Shown here: piece after piece, positions 38,139 through 47,276 of the stretch
Position numbering within the stretch: the stretch's first letter is position 1
How the letters are laid out: each line of letters starts with the position of its first letter
DNA from: Streptomyces sp. OR43
GTDB taxonomy: Bacteria; Actinomycetota; Actinomycetes; Streptomycetales; Streptomycetaceae
Reading direction: 5' to 3'
DNA length: 53,537 bases
NCBI RefSeq assembly: GCF_008042275.1
Contig: NZ_RDBK01000043.1
Location: 2,720,008-2,773,544, forward strand
Notes under the pieces: generated by a model
Told to the model about the DNA's origin: nothing
Database searches by the model: none
What the model saw: the letters and a program-made list of their open reading frames with translations, nothing else
Program-made: the position numbers and the translations under genes

Positions 38139-40551
38139 CTACTCGCTGCGCAGCCCGTCGGGGCGCATCAGGCGCCACAGGACCGGCAGCGAGAGCAGGG
38201 TGACCAGGAGGATGAGGGCCGCGCCCGCGCCGGCCAGGGGCAGGAACAGCCACCAGCCGGACACCTCCTTGCCGACCATCCAGCACAGGGCGGCGCCGAG
38301 CGCGAGGCCGCCGGCCACCGCCACCGCGAGCCCGATGACCACCGGGATCGCGGTCTGCCACAGCACCGACCAGCCGAGGGTGACCCGGCGGGTGCCGAAG
38401 GCGACCAGGACCGACAGCAGCCGCTTGCGTTCGCGCAGTTGCTCCAGCTGGGAGACGAGCATGGACGCGGCGATCAGCAGCAGGGTGGCGGTCGCGCCGA
38501 CCTGGAGGCCGGTCTGGATGCTTTCGTACTGCCGGTTGCGTTCGACCGAGTTCAGCGTGACCAGGCGCATGCCGGGGTCGAGCCGGGCCGCCGTGTTGCG
38601 TACGTACTCGGCGACGTCCGGGACGCTTTCGTCGACGCGGATCTGCGAGATGGTCTGGGCACCGGGCAGGGTCCGCGCGTCGATCGCTCCGGGCGTGACC
38701 AGGATGCCCGAGCGCTCCTCGCCGTACGGGTCGGTCCGGGCCGCGACGGTCCGGGAGCCGGCCGGCAGCGTCCAGTGCAGCGGCTTGCTCCGGCCGTAGG
38801 TGTCGAACTCGATGACCTTGCCCTTGCGGGCGGTCTGGTCGACCCAGCCGGCCTGTTCCTTGTCCTTGGGGTGGGCGACGAACGTGTCCCCGTCCCGGCA
38901 GGTGGTGATCCTGGCGAGTTCACGCAGGGTCGCGCAGTCCCCGACGGTGAACGAGGTGGTGGGCTGGATCTCGTCGTCGGTGTACTTCCCCGGCTTGGTC
39001 GCGTAGGCCTCGATGGTGCCGATGACCGTGGTGACGCCCTTGGTGGCGCGGAACTCCTTGATCGACTGGAGGGCGGCGTCGCCCCGGACGATCTCGGAAG
39101 CGGCGTAGAACTGGGCGCGGGACGGGTCCTGGCCTGTGATCCGGTTGAAGTCGTCGTTCATCGCGGCGAACAGCATCTGCAGGGCCACAGCACCGGCCAC
39201 GGCGACGGTGACGCCGCTGACCGCGCGGGAGGCCGCCCCGCTGCTCAGCTGGAGCCGGCGGGTGGCGAGCTGCCAGGGGACCGGGCCGCCCCGCAGCCGT
39301 CCGACGCAGGCCTCGACCAGCCAGGGCAGGAGGAGGGCCAGTCCGACGAGGACGAGCACCGCGCCTGCGGCGATCGGGTACGGGTTGACGACGCTGTACT
39401 CGTCGATCTTTCCGCCGAGTCCGAAGACCGCGAGACCGGCGGTCGGCAGCAGCAGACGCCACCAGAGGCGGCGCCCCCGGTCGCGGCCGTTGCGTACGAC
39501 GCCGAGCGGCTCGATGACCACCGAGCGCATCGCGGCCAGCGTGACGAGGACGGCGGTGAGCGGAACGGCTACGGCGATCAGCGCGGCCAGCCGGAGGTCG
39601 GGGGCCAGGTCGGAGGGGAACGCGCTGGTGTCCCAGACCTCGATGTGGCCGACGAACCGGCGGGCCACCAGGAACATGACCAGGCCGATGAGGAGGCCGA
39701 GCACCGAGCCGGTCAGTGCCTCACCGGCCGCGATCCGGCGGGTCATCCGGATGTCCGTACCGACCAGGCGCAGGGCGGCGAGGCGGCGGTCGCGGCGGTC
39801 GCCGCCGAAGCGTACGGCGGTGGCGATGAAGATGGCCACGGGAGCCAGCAGCACCACGCAGACCATGATGATCAGCACGAGGAGGATCGGGGGCATCGGG
39901 TCGGAGGGGCCGGGCCGGCCGTATCCGGCGATGCGATGGCCGCCGGATGCCCCGGTCAGGGTGTCGGAGCCGGCGTAGAACCACATCTCGCCGGGCGAGC
40001 GCAGACCCGCTTGCGCGATCGTGCCGGTCACCTCGTACGGCAGCCGCTCCCTGAGCAGCTTGTTGCCGGGGTCGTCCAGGAGATCGCGGAGGGCGGGGGA
40101 GACGACCATCTCGCCGGGCGACCATCTCGCCGGGGGCGGGAAAGGCCGTGATGCCCGGGGGGACGACCGGGTGGCTGCCGTCCGCGCGCATCAGGAAGCC
40201 GGTGATGGTGCGGTCGCGGAACTCGGTGCTCGCCTCGATCCGCAGGACCGTGGTGTCCGACTTCCTGGCCTGCGCGTCGGGCGACTCCGAGATCTTCGTT
40301 TCGGAGCGGGCCTGCTCACGGGCCGACCGCTCGTCGAGCATGTGCGGGACGGACGCGGCGGTGAGCAGCAGCGCCACGCCCAGGCCGACGCCGACGGCGG
40401 TGAGCAGTGTGCGGATCCAGCCCTCGCGGCCGCCGCCGGCGGCGAACCGGATGCCGAGCCGGAGGTCGCGCAGCCAGGAGGCGGCACGTGACGGGGGTTC
40501 GGGAGGGTGCGCCGGGCCGGCCGGGGGCCGCTTCTGGTCGAGCATGGTCAT
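38139..40551 (-). pseudogene. FtsX/MacB-type ABC permease, broken by a 16-bp duplication
   Basis: The N-terminal part (40551 leftward: DLRLGIRFAAGGGREGWIRTLLTAVGVGLGVALLLTAASVP, first helix and periplasmic start) reads to PAPGEM and then leaves frame. The remainder (from 40109: VVSPALRDLLDDPGNKLLRERL...) is in another frame to 38139. Removing one copy of the 16-bp tandem repeat at 40103-40134 joins them as PAPGEMVVSPAL and gives ~798 residues, with two FtsX domains and ~10 helices. As given, it encodes a ~150-residue N-terminal fragment and a separate 656-residue ORF. Partner of the ATPase gene upstream, with overlap ATGA. Exported substrate unknown. Confidence 0.85.
40103..40134. repeat. Perfect 16-bp tandem duplication inside the permease gene
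   Basis: CGACCATCTCGCCGGG occurs twice without a gap (40103-40118, 40119-40134). Sixteen bases shift the frame by one. Either a replication slip, potentially reversible, or an assembly error. Confidence 0.95.
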
Positions 40552-41234
40552 ACGGCGTGCTCCAGGTCGCGGGCCCGGCCGTCGCGGACGGTGATGTCGC
40601 GGTCGGAGTAGGCGGCGACGCGGGCCTCGTGGGTCACGAGCACCACGGCGACGTGGGAGGAACGGGCCGCGTCGGTGAGTAGTTGCATGACGCGTTCGCC
40701 GTTGAGCGAGTCCAGGGCGCCGGTCGGCTCGTCGGCGAAGATCACCTTCGGGGACGCGGCCAGGGCGCGGGCCACGGCGACACGCTGGCCCTGGCCTCCG
40801 GACACCTCGCCGGGGCGCTTGGCGCCGATGTCATCGACCTCCAGGCGCTCCATCCACTCCAGGGCGGTGCGCTCGGCGGCTTTGCGGCGGGTGCCGTTCA
40901 GCCGCATCGGCAGGGCGACGTTCTCCACGCAGGTCAGTTCCGGGACGAGCTGGCCGAACTGGAAGACGAAGCCGAACTCGCTGCGTCGCAGGGCGCTGCG
41001 CTCGGCGTCGGACATGGTGGAGAGCTCGCGTCCGGCGTAGGTGATGCTGCCGGAGTCCGGGGTGATGATGCCGGCGAGGCAGTGCAGCAGGGTGGACTTG
41101 CCGGAGCCGGAGGGGCCCATCACGGCGACGACCTCGCCGGGGTGGACGGAGAACGAGGCGCCGTCGAGTGCGGGGGTCGGCCCGTAGGCCTTGTGCAGAT
41201 CGTGGGCGGCGAGCAGGGAGCCGGCGGGAATCAC
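40548..41234 (-). CDS. ABC transporter ATP-binding protein (LolD/MacB-type)
   Basis: 228 residues from GTG 41234. Walker A GPSGSGKSTLLHCLAG, Q-loop FGFVFQFGQLVPELT, signature SGGQGQRVAVARAL, Walker B KVIFADEPTGALDS, H-loop VLVTHEARVA. Pairs with the FtsX permease whose ATG overlaps its stop. The GTG start overlaps the PadR stop (GTGA). This padR-ATPase-permease order is a standard drug or peptide exporter unit in Streptomyces. Confidence 0.93.
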   Translation of the reverse strand: MIPAGSLLAAHDLHKAYGPTPALDGASFSVHPGEVVAVMGPSGSGKSTLLHCLAGIITPDSGSITYAGRELSTMSDAERSALRRSEFGFVFQFGQLVPELTCVENVALPMRLNGTRRKAAERTALEWMERLEVDDIGAKRPGEVSGGQGQRVAVARALAASPKVIFADEPTGALDSLNGERVMQLLTDAARSSHVAVVLVTHEARVAAYSDRDITVRDGRARDLEHAV

Positions 41235-41755
41235 GGGGCCACCACCTTCGCGAGCTGGCCGAGTCGCGCGGCGGTGAGCTCCAGCCAGCGCAGATCGGCT
41301 TCGAGATGGAACAGGGCGTGGTCGCAGATCAGCTGGTCGGCGAGGTCGCCCCGGCGCTTGCGATCGGTGAGGATGCGCATCATGCGCAGGTGCTCGGAGC
41401 GCTGGGCGTCGAGCACGTCGGCGGCGCTGCGGCCGGTCAGCATGGCCAGGACGACCTTGGTGTACAGGGTCGACTGGAGGTACGGCTCCGGCTTCTCGGG
41501 CTGCGCCAGCCAGGTGGCGACGTCGGTGATCCCGGCGTCGGTGATGGCGTAGCGCTTGCGTTCCGGGCCGCCGTCCGTCTCCACGCCGTCGACCTCGACG
41601 AGGCCGTTCTTGAGGAGGCGGGACATCGTCGAGTAGACCTGTCCGTAGTGCAGGGGACGGTCGTGGCCGAACTTCTCGTCGAAGGTCCGCTTGAGGTCGT
41701 AGCCGTGACGGGGGCCGGACTCCAGGAGCCCGAGCAGGGTGTGGCCGATAGACAT
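41231..41755 (-). CDS. PadR-family transcriptional regulator
   Basis: 174 residues from ATG 41755. PadR winged helix: HTLLGLLESGPRHGYDLKRTFDEKFGHDRPLHYGQVYSTMSRLLKNGLVEVDGVE and RKRYAITDAG, with a Vir-type C-terminal helical domain for dimerisation. Probable repressor of its own operon; direct repeats just upstream may be its site. Confidence 0.92.
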   Translation of the reverse strand: MSIGHTLLGLLESGPRHGYDLKRTFDEKFGHDRPLHYGQVYSTMSRLLKNGLVEVDGVETDGGPERKRYAITDAGITDVATWLAQPEKPEPYLQSTLYTKVVLAMLTGRSAADVLDAQRSEHLRMMRILTDRKRRGDLADQLICDHALFHLEADLRWLELTAARLGQLAKVVAP

Positions 41756-41764
41756 ACCGAGGAC

Positions 41765-41796
41765 TGTACACGGTGTGTATACCTGCCGTGTATACC
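41765..41796 (-). promoter_or_regulatory. Repeated GTATAC motifs upstream of padR
   Basis: GTGTATACC occurs at 41775-41783 and 41788-41796, 13 bp apart, each with a GTATAC palindrome. TGTACA lies at 41765-41770. They are within 45 nt of the padR start and AT-rich compared with the surroundings, so a PadR operator and promoter are likely. Confidence 0.55.
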
Positions 41797-41847
41797 GGTC
41801 GCCGGGGGCTCGGGTCAGTGGCCGGGGCCGCAGCGGGCCCCGGTGGA

Positions 41848-42105
41848 TCACTCCGGCTCCGGTGCCTCCGGAGCCTTCGGGGGGCGCCCGCGGCGCGGGA
41901 TCGGCGCCGCGCCGCCGGGCAGCCGGCCCGCTTCGGCGAGCGCCCGCCGCAGCAGGAACTCGATCTGGGCGTTCGCGCTGCGCAGTTCGTCCGAGGCCCA
42001 GCGGGCCAGGGCGTCGTGGACGGCGGGATCCAGCCGCAGCAGCATCTGCTTGCGCTGCTGCGGCCCGGACTGCGGCGCGCGGCGCCGCGGGGTCTGATCC
42101 GTCAC
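41848..42105 (-). CDS. Ribbon-helix-helix (Arc-like) protein
   Basis: 85 residues from GTG 42105, overlapping the SPFH stop as GTGA. Core KQMLLRLDPAVHDALARWASDELRSANAQIEFLLRRALAEAG is an Arc/HicB-like ribbon-helix-helix; the tail is Pro/Arg-rich (PRRGRPPKAPEAPE). Such proteins bind DNA as dimers. Being translationally coupled to an SPFH gene is a conserved actinobacterial pairing; the target is unknown, perhaps its own promoter. Confidence 0.83.
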   Translation of the reverse strand: MTDQTPRRRAPQSGPQQRKQMLLRLDPAVHDALARWASDELRSANAQIEFLLRRALAEAGRLPGGAAPIPRRGRPPKAPEAPEPE

Positions 42106-43073
42106 TGGTAGAGCGTGCCCGTGTTGAGGACCGGCTGCACCGCGCGGTCGCCGCACAGCACCACCATCAGATTGCTGACCATGGCCGCCTTCCGCTCGGG
42201 GTCGAGCTCGACGATGTCCTGCTCGGTGATCCGGGTCACCGCCATCTCGACCATGCCGACCGCTCCCTCGACGATCAGCTGCCGGGCCGCGACCACCGCT
42301 CCGGCCTGCTGGCGCTGGAGCATCGCGGAGGCGATCTCGGGGGCGTACGCGAGGTGACTGAAGCGGGACTCGATGATCCGTACGCCCGCCGCCCGGACCC
42401 GTGCCGTGAGCTCCACGGCCAGCTTCTCGGTGATCTCCTCGGCGTTGCCCCGGAGCGAGAGGCCGCCCTCGTCGTGGGCGTCGTACGGGTACTCGATCGC
42501 GATGTGCCGGACGGCCGCCTCGGTCTGGGTGGCGACGAACTCCAGGAAGTCGTCGACCTCGAAGAGCGCCTGCGCGGTGTCCTCGACCTTCCAGACGACG
42601 ATCGCGGCGAGCTCGATCGGGTTGCCGTAGGCGTCGTTGACCTTGAGGACCGCGGTCTCGTGGTTGCGGACCCGGGTGGAGATCTTGCGGCTGGAGGTCA
42701 GCGGGTTGATCCAGCGCAGCCCGTCGGTGCGGATCGTGCCCACGTAACGGCCGAAGAGCTGGATCACCCGCGCCTCGCCCGGTGCGACCATCTTCACACC
42801 GCCCATGCAGAAGAACGAGGCGATGACGAGCAGGACGCCCAGGATGCACAGCGGGACGCCGAGGCCGTTGTTCCCGTTCGAGCCGATGACGCCGCCGAGG
42901 ATGGCGAGGCCGACACCGACGACCACCCCGATCACGGTCAGCAGGAGGCCGAGGCCGCCGGCGATGCTGTGCGCCCTCGTCTCGCGGACCTGCGGTTCCG
43001 GCATGTCCGGTGCGTCCGGAGTGAGGTCGGCCCGCGGTTCGGCCGAGGCGTTCGGGTTGAGCGGTTCAGTCAT
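42102..43073 (-). CDS. SPFH/band-7 membrane protein
   Basis: 323 residues. Acidic N-terminus, two adjacent helices (~35-75: GGLGLLLTVIGVVVGVGLAILGGVIG and LGVPLCILGVLLVIASFFCMGG), then a band-7 domain (VAPGEARVIQLFGRYVGTIRTDGLRWINPLTSSRKISTRVRNHETAVLKVND ... GVRIIESRFSHLAYAPEIASAMLQRQQAGAVVAARQLIVEGAV). SPFH proteins oligomerise in membranes as scaffolds or quality-control factors. ATG 43073 has GGGGGA upstream. Confidence 0.9.
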   Translation of the reverse strand: MTEPLNPNASAEPRADLTPDAPDMPEPQVRETRAHSIAGGLGLLLTVIGVVVGVGLAILGGVIGSNGNNGLGVPLCILGVLLVIASFFCMGGVKMVAPGEARVIQLFGRYVGTIRTDGLRWINPLTSSRKISTRVRNHETAVLKVNDAYGNPIELAAIVVWKVEDTAQALFEVDDFLEFVATQTEAAVRHIAIEYPYDAHDEGGLSLRGNAEEITEKLAVELTARVRAAGVRIIESRFSHLAYAPEIASAMLQRQQAGAVVAARQLIVEGAVGMVEMAVTRITEQDIVELDPERKAAMVSNLMVVLCGDRAVQPVLNTGTLYQ

Positions 43074-43093
43074 GGAATCCCCCGTTTCGACTG

Positions 43094-43177
43094 GCTAGCG
43101 ATGAGCTAGCAATGTGATTACACATTAACGGATATCGCAACCCTGCGCACCCCTCGTGAGTCGGTTCCCATGGGAAC
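43094..43177. promoter_or_regulatory. Palindromes between the SPFH and PBP genes
   Basis: Two GCTAGC boxes lie 11 bp apart (43094, 43105). AATGTG-ATTA-CACATT (43111-43126) is a perfect 16-bp inverted repeat, and GTTCCCATGGGAAC (43164-43177) a perfect 14-bp palindrome. They sit in the divergent control region of the SPFH operon and the PBP gene and are likely regulator sites; I cannot assign the proteins. Confidence 0.5.
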
Positions 43178-43295
43178 GGGTGCTCATTGTCACGTCCGGA
43201 AAAGGCGGGATCGCTCGCTTTTTGTCCTTGCCAACGGTGTTAGCTGGCAGGTCCGAGCTGATCCGGTCGAGCAGAGAAACGGGAGCAACACAGCA

Positions 43296-45596
43296 ATGGG
43301 TCGAGCGGATGCGCGACGAGCCCAGCGGCGCGGGTCGCGGCGGGCCGGGAAGAGCGGCGGCATACGCGGACTCTTCACCTGGCGGAAACTGCTGGGCACG
43401 GCCCTCGGTGTCTGCCTGCTGGGCATGGGTGCCTTCGCCGTGCTCTACATGATGGTGAGCGTGCCCGAGGGCAACGCCCAGGCCAAGCTGCAGAGCAACA
43501 TCTACAAGTACTCCGACGGGACCCTGCTGGCCAGGACGGGTGAGGTCAACCGCGAGATCGTGGACCTCGCGCAGGTACCCAAGGAGGTCCAGATGACCTT
43601 CGTCGCCGCCGAGAACAAGTCCTTCTACCAGGACAAGGGCGTCGACTTCAAAGGCACCGCACGCGGCCTGCTGAACACCGTATCGGGCAAGGGCAAGCAG
43701 GGTGGCTCGACCATCACCCAGCAGTACGTCAAGAACTACTACCTCGACCAGGACCAGACGGTCACCCGCAAGCTCAAGGAACTGGTCATCTCGCTGAAGG
43801 TGGACCAGAAGCGGAGCAAGCAGGAGATCCTCGCCGGGTACATCAACACCAGCTACTACGGCCGGGGCGCCTACGGCATCCAGGCCGCCGCGCAGGCGTA
43901 CTACGGCAAGGACGCCGAGGACCTGAACGTCGCCCAGGGCGCCTACCTCGCCGCGCTGCTCCAGGCCCCCAGCCAGTACGACTGGGCCGTCGCCGGCCCG
44001 AAGGGGAAGGCGCTCGTCCAGGAGCGCTGGAACTACGTGCTGGACAACATGGTCGAGGAGGACTGGCTGGACGCCGGCAAGCGCCAGGGCCTGAAGTTCC
44101 CGATTCCGCAGGACCCCAAGCCGCTCAACGGCGTCGCGGGACAGAAGGGCTACATCGTCGAGGCGGCCCGCAAGGCGGTGCTGGAGGAGACGGGTCTCAG
44201 CAGCGACCAGTTCGACCTCGGCGGCTGGACGATCACCGTCAACATCGACAAGAAGAAGCAGCAGGCGCTGGAGAAGTCGGTCGAGACGAAACTGATCGAC
44301 AACCTGGACACCAAGAAGCGCAAGCTCGACCAGGACATCCAGGCCGGAGCCGTCTCGGTGGACCCGAAGACCGGCGCGGTGCTCGCGCTGTACGGCGGAC
44401 GCGGTCAGAACGAGCACTGGACGTCGAACGCCACCCGCCCCGACTACCAGCCCGCCTCCACCTTCAAGCCCGTCATCCTCGCCGCGGCCCTCGACCAGGA
44501 GTCGGTGACGCAGGACGGTCAGGAGATCACGGCCAACACCCGCTACGACGGCACCAGCAAGCGGCCGGTCGTCGGGAGTGACGTCGCCTTCGCGCCGGAA
44601 AACGAGGACGATCAGGACTACGGGCAGGTCACCGTCCAGACCGCGATGAACAAGTCCATCAACTCGGTCTTCGCGCAGATGGGCGTGGACGTCGGCATGG
44701 ACCAGGTGCTGAAGACCGCCGGCGAGCTCGGCATGGACGTGAAGAATCTGGACCACGGTCCCGCGCAGACGCTCGGCTCCATGGGCGCGAGCCCGATGGC
44801 CATGGCCGGCGTCTACGCCACGCTCGACAACCACGGCAAGAAGGTCACCCCCCAGATCGTGAAGTCGGCCGTGCACCAGGGCGAGGAGCCGGTGCAGCTG
44901 CCCGACGCGATCGGCGACCAGGTGATCAGCCGCCAGGCCGCGGACTCCGTGACCTCGGTGTTGACCGGCGTGGTCGACGACGGGACGGCCCAGGGCTCGG
45001 TGCGCAACGCCGAGGGACTGGCCGACCAGGACATCGCGGGCAAGACCGGTACCTCGGACGACAACAAGTCGGCCTGGTTCACCGGCTACACCCCCGACCT
45101 CGTCACCTCGGTCGGCCTGTTCGGCGAAGCCGCCTACCCGCGCACCGACGACGACGGCAAGAAGGTCCAGAAGGGCGCGCAGGTGACCCTGAAGGGCGCC
45201 GGCGGCGGCGGCCGCGTCAACGGTGGCGGCTTCCCGGCCCGGATCTGGGCGGACTTCACCGCGAAGGCCATGGGCGAACCGAGCGAGTTCGTGCTCGACA
45301 CCGACATGGGCGCCGCGGTCACCCCGCCGCCGGACACCAGCTCCCCGAGCGCGACCACGTCACCCTCCGAAGAGGCCTCGCCCTCCGACGAGCCGACCAC
45401 CCAGGCACCGACGACCACACCGCCCGCCACGACCGAACCGCCGGAGACCACCCCGCCGCCCACGCCGACCGGCGATCCGACGACGACCCCGCCCACCGAC
45501 CCGTCGACCGAGCCGGGCCCGTCGGACACCGCCGGACTCCCGATCGACCCGGGAGGCAACAACCGGCCGGGCAACGACGACGCCGTGACGCGCTGA
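43296..45596 (+). CDS. Class A penicillin-binding protein
   Basis: 766 residues from ATG 43296. Basic head, one transmembrane helix (~30-55), glycosyltransferase domain (FVAAENKSFYQDKGVDFKGT, STITQQYVKNYYL, KRSKQEILAGYINTSYYGRGAYGIQAAAQAYYGK), then a transpeptidase with Ser388 in PASTFKPV, the SxN motif in NKSINSV, and KTGTSD. Polymerises and cross-links peptidoglycan. The C-terminal ~90 residues are a Pro/Thr/Ser-rich disordered tail, common in actinobacterial PBPs. Confidence 0.95.
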   Translation: MGRADARRAQRRGSRRAGKSGGIRGLFTWRKLLGTALGVCLLGMGAFAVLYMMVSVPEGNAQAKLQSNIYKYSDGTLLARTGEVNREIVDLAQVPKEVQMTFVAAENKSFYQDKGVDFKGTARGLLNTVSGKGKQGGSTITQQYVKNYYLDQDQTVTRKLKELVISLKVDQKRSKQEILAGYINTSYYGRGAYGIQAAAQAYYGKDAEDLNVAQGAYLAALLQAPSQYDWAVAGPKGKALVQERWNYVLDNMVEEDWLDAGKRQGLKFPIPQDPKPLNGVAGQKGYIVEAARKAVLEETGLSSDQFDLGGWTITVNIDKKKQQALEKSVETKLIDNLDTKKRKLDQDIQAGAVSVDPKTGAVLALYGGRGQNEHWTSNATRPDYQPASTFKPVILAAALDQESVTQDGQEITANTRYDGTSKRPVVGSDVAFAPENEDDQDYGQVTVQTAMNKSINSVFAQMGVDVGMDQVLKTAGELGMDVKNLDHGPAQTLGSMGASPMAMAGVYATLDNHGKKVTPQIVKSAVHQGEEPVQLPDAIGDQVISRQAADSVTSVLTGVVDDGTAQGSVRNAEGLADQDIAGKTGTSDDNKSAWFTGYTPDLVTSVGLFGEAAYPRTDDDGKKVQKGAQVTLKGAGGGGRVNGGGFPARIWADFTAKAMGEPSEFVLDTDMGAAVTPPPDTSSPSATTSPSEEASPSDEPTTQAPTTTPPATTEPPETTPPPTPTGDPTTTPPTDPSTEPGPSDTAGLPIDPGGNNRPGNDDAVTR

Positions 45597-45611
45597 CACG
45601 GCAGTCGCCGC

Positions 45612-45653
45612 AACGGGCGGTGTGCGGGGGAGAGACCCCGCACACCGCCCGTT
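45612..45653. terminator. Bidirectional terminator between the PBP and catalase genes
   Basis: AACGGGCGGTGTGCGGGG and its exact complement form an 18-bp stem around GAGAGA, between two convergent genes. Confidence 0.93.
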
Positions 45654-45683
45654 CCCGTGTTCCGGGACCGTGGGGCCCGTGAT

Positions 45684-47153
45684 TCAGCCGCCGTCGACCT
45701 TCTTCGCCACCCGGTCGCCGAGGTCCTTGTCCACGTTGCGCCAGTACTGCAGTGCCCGGTCCAGGACCGGGCGGCTCACGCCGTCCAGCAGATGGCCGGA
45801 AATATTCGACACCAGGCGTTCGCGTGCCGCGTCGTCGAGGACCGTGCGGACCATCGTGCCCGCCTGGCCCCAGTCGTCGTCGTCCCGGCGCAGCGTGTAC
45901 GCCTCGTGCACCATCTCGCCCGCCGTGGCCCAGCCGGCCGGCTCGCCGAAGCGCGCGGTGTCCGCCTCGGGACCGCCGTACGAGTTCGGGGCGTAGACGG
46001 CACCCGTACGCGACGGCTCGTAGCGCATCGGGCCGTCCTTGGAGTACGAGTTGCGCGAGAAGCGCGGCCGGTTCGGCGGCAGCTGCGCGTAGTTCGGGCC
46101 GATCCGGTACCGGTGGGTGTCCGGGTAGGAGAAGAGCCGGCCCAGCAGCATCTTGTCGGGCGACGGACCGATGCCGGGCACCAGGTTCGACGGCTCGAAG
46201 GACGCCTGCTCGATGTGGACGAAGAAGTCCTCGGGGTTCTCGTTCAGCGTCATCCGGCCGACCTCGGTCAGCGGGTAGTCGCCGTGCGGCCAGACCTTCG
46301 TCAGGTCGAACGGGTTGAACCGGTAGTCCGGTGCGTCGTCGAACGGCATGATCTGGACGGAGAGCGTCCAGCTCGGGTGGTCGCCGCGCTTGATCGAGTC
46401 GAACAGGTCGCGGCGGTGGACGTCACCGTCCGTGCCGGCCATCGCGTCGGCCTCGGCCTGGGTGTAGAACTCGATGCCCTGGTCGGTCCTGAAGTGGTAC
46501 TTCACCCAGAACCGCTCGCCGCCCGCGTTGACCCACATATAGGTGTGCGAGCTGAAACCGTCCATGTTGCGGTACGTCTTCGGGATGCCCCGGTCGCCCA
46601 TCAGCCACGTCACCTGGTGCGCGGATTCGGGGGACAGGGTCCAGAAGTCCCACTGCATGTCGTGGTCGCGGACCGCGCTGTCGGGCCTGCGCTTCTGCGA
46701 GCGGATGAAGTCCTGGAACTTCATCGGGTCCCGGACGAAGAAGACCGGCGTGTTGTTGCCGACCATGTCGTAGTTGCCGTGCTCGGTGTAGAACTTCAGC
46801 GCGAAGCCGCGGGGGTCGCGCCAGGTGTCGGGGGAGCCCTGTTCACCGGCGACCGTGGAGAAGCGGGCGAGCATGGCGGTCTGCTTGCCCGGCTGGAAGA
46901 GGTCGGCCTTGGTGAACTGACTGACGTCGTTGGTCACCTGGAAGAAGCCGTACGCGCCCGAGCCCTTGGCGTGGACCACGCGTTCGGGGACCCGTTCACG
47001 GTTGAACTGGGCCATCTTCTCGATGAGGTAGTGGTCCTGGAGCAGGATCGGCCCGTCGGTGCCGACGGTGAGCGAATGTTCGTCGCTCTCCACCGGGATC
47101 CCGGCGTTGTTCGTGGTGTAGGGGGCGTTCTTGGTCCTGGGTTCCTCGGTCAC
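45684..47153 (-). CDS. Catalase (small-subunit, clade 3 type)
   Basis: 489 residues from GTG 47153 behind GGGAGGACG. Catalase motifs: FNRERVPERVVHAKGSGAYGFF (distal His61), RFSTVAGEQGSPDTWRDPRGFALKFYTEHGNYD, NNTPVFFVRDP, and the proximal haem ligand region RLFSYPDTHRYRIGPNY (Tyr). Decomposes H2O2. It lies in the same orientation as the SpoIIE phosphatase upstream (123-nt gap), so it has its own promoter. Together with ahpCD/oxyR it makes this segment rich in peroxide defence. Confidence 0.95.
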   Translation of the reverse strand: MTEEPRTKNAPYTTNNAGIPVESDEHSLTVGTDGPILLQDHYLIEKMAQFNRERVPERVVHAKGSGAYGFFQVTNDVSQFTKADLFQPGKQTAMLARFSTVAGEQGSPDTWRDPRGFALKFYTEHGNYDMVGNNTPVFFVRDPMKFQDFIRSQKRRPDSAVRDHDMQWDFWTLSPESAHQVTWLMGDRGIPKTYRNMDGFSSHTYMWVNAGGERFWVKYHFRTDQGIEFYTQAEADAMAGTDGDVHRRDLFDSIKRGDHPSWTLSVQIMPFDDAPDYRFNPFDLTKVWPHGDYPLTEVGRMTLNENPEDFFVHIEQASFEPSNLVPGIGPSPDKMLLGRLFSYPDTHRYRIGPNYAQLPPNRPRFSRNSYSKDGPMRYEPSRTGAVYAPNSYGGPEADTARFGEPAGWATAGEMVHEAYTLRRDDDDWGQAGTMVRTVLDDAARERLVSNISGHLLDGVSRPVLDRALQYWRNVDKDLGDRVAKKVDGG

Positions 47154-47276
47154 GAGCGTCCTCCCGTCGGTGGGGGTTTCGGTCAGGTCGCTTCGTACAC
47201 GCCTGAAGTCAACTCCGCCGAGTGGAGGACGGCAACATTTCGGCACCCTCGGTGACCAGGGCTTCGACGGCCCCGG

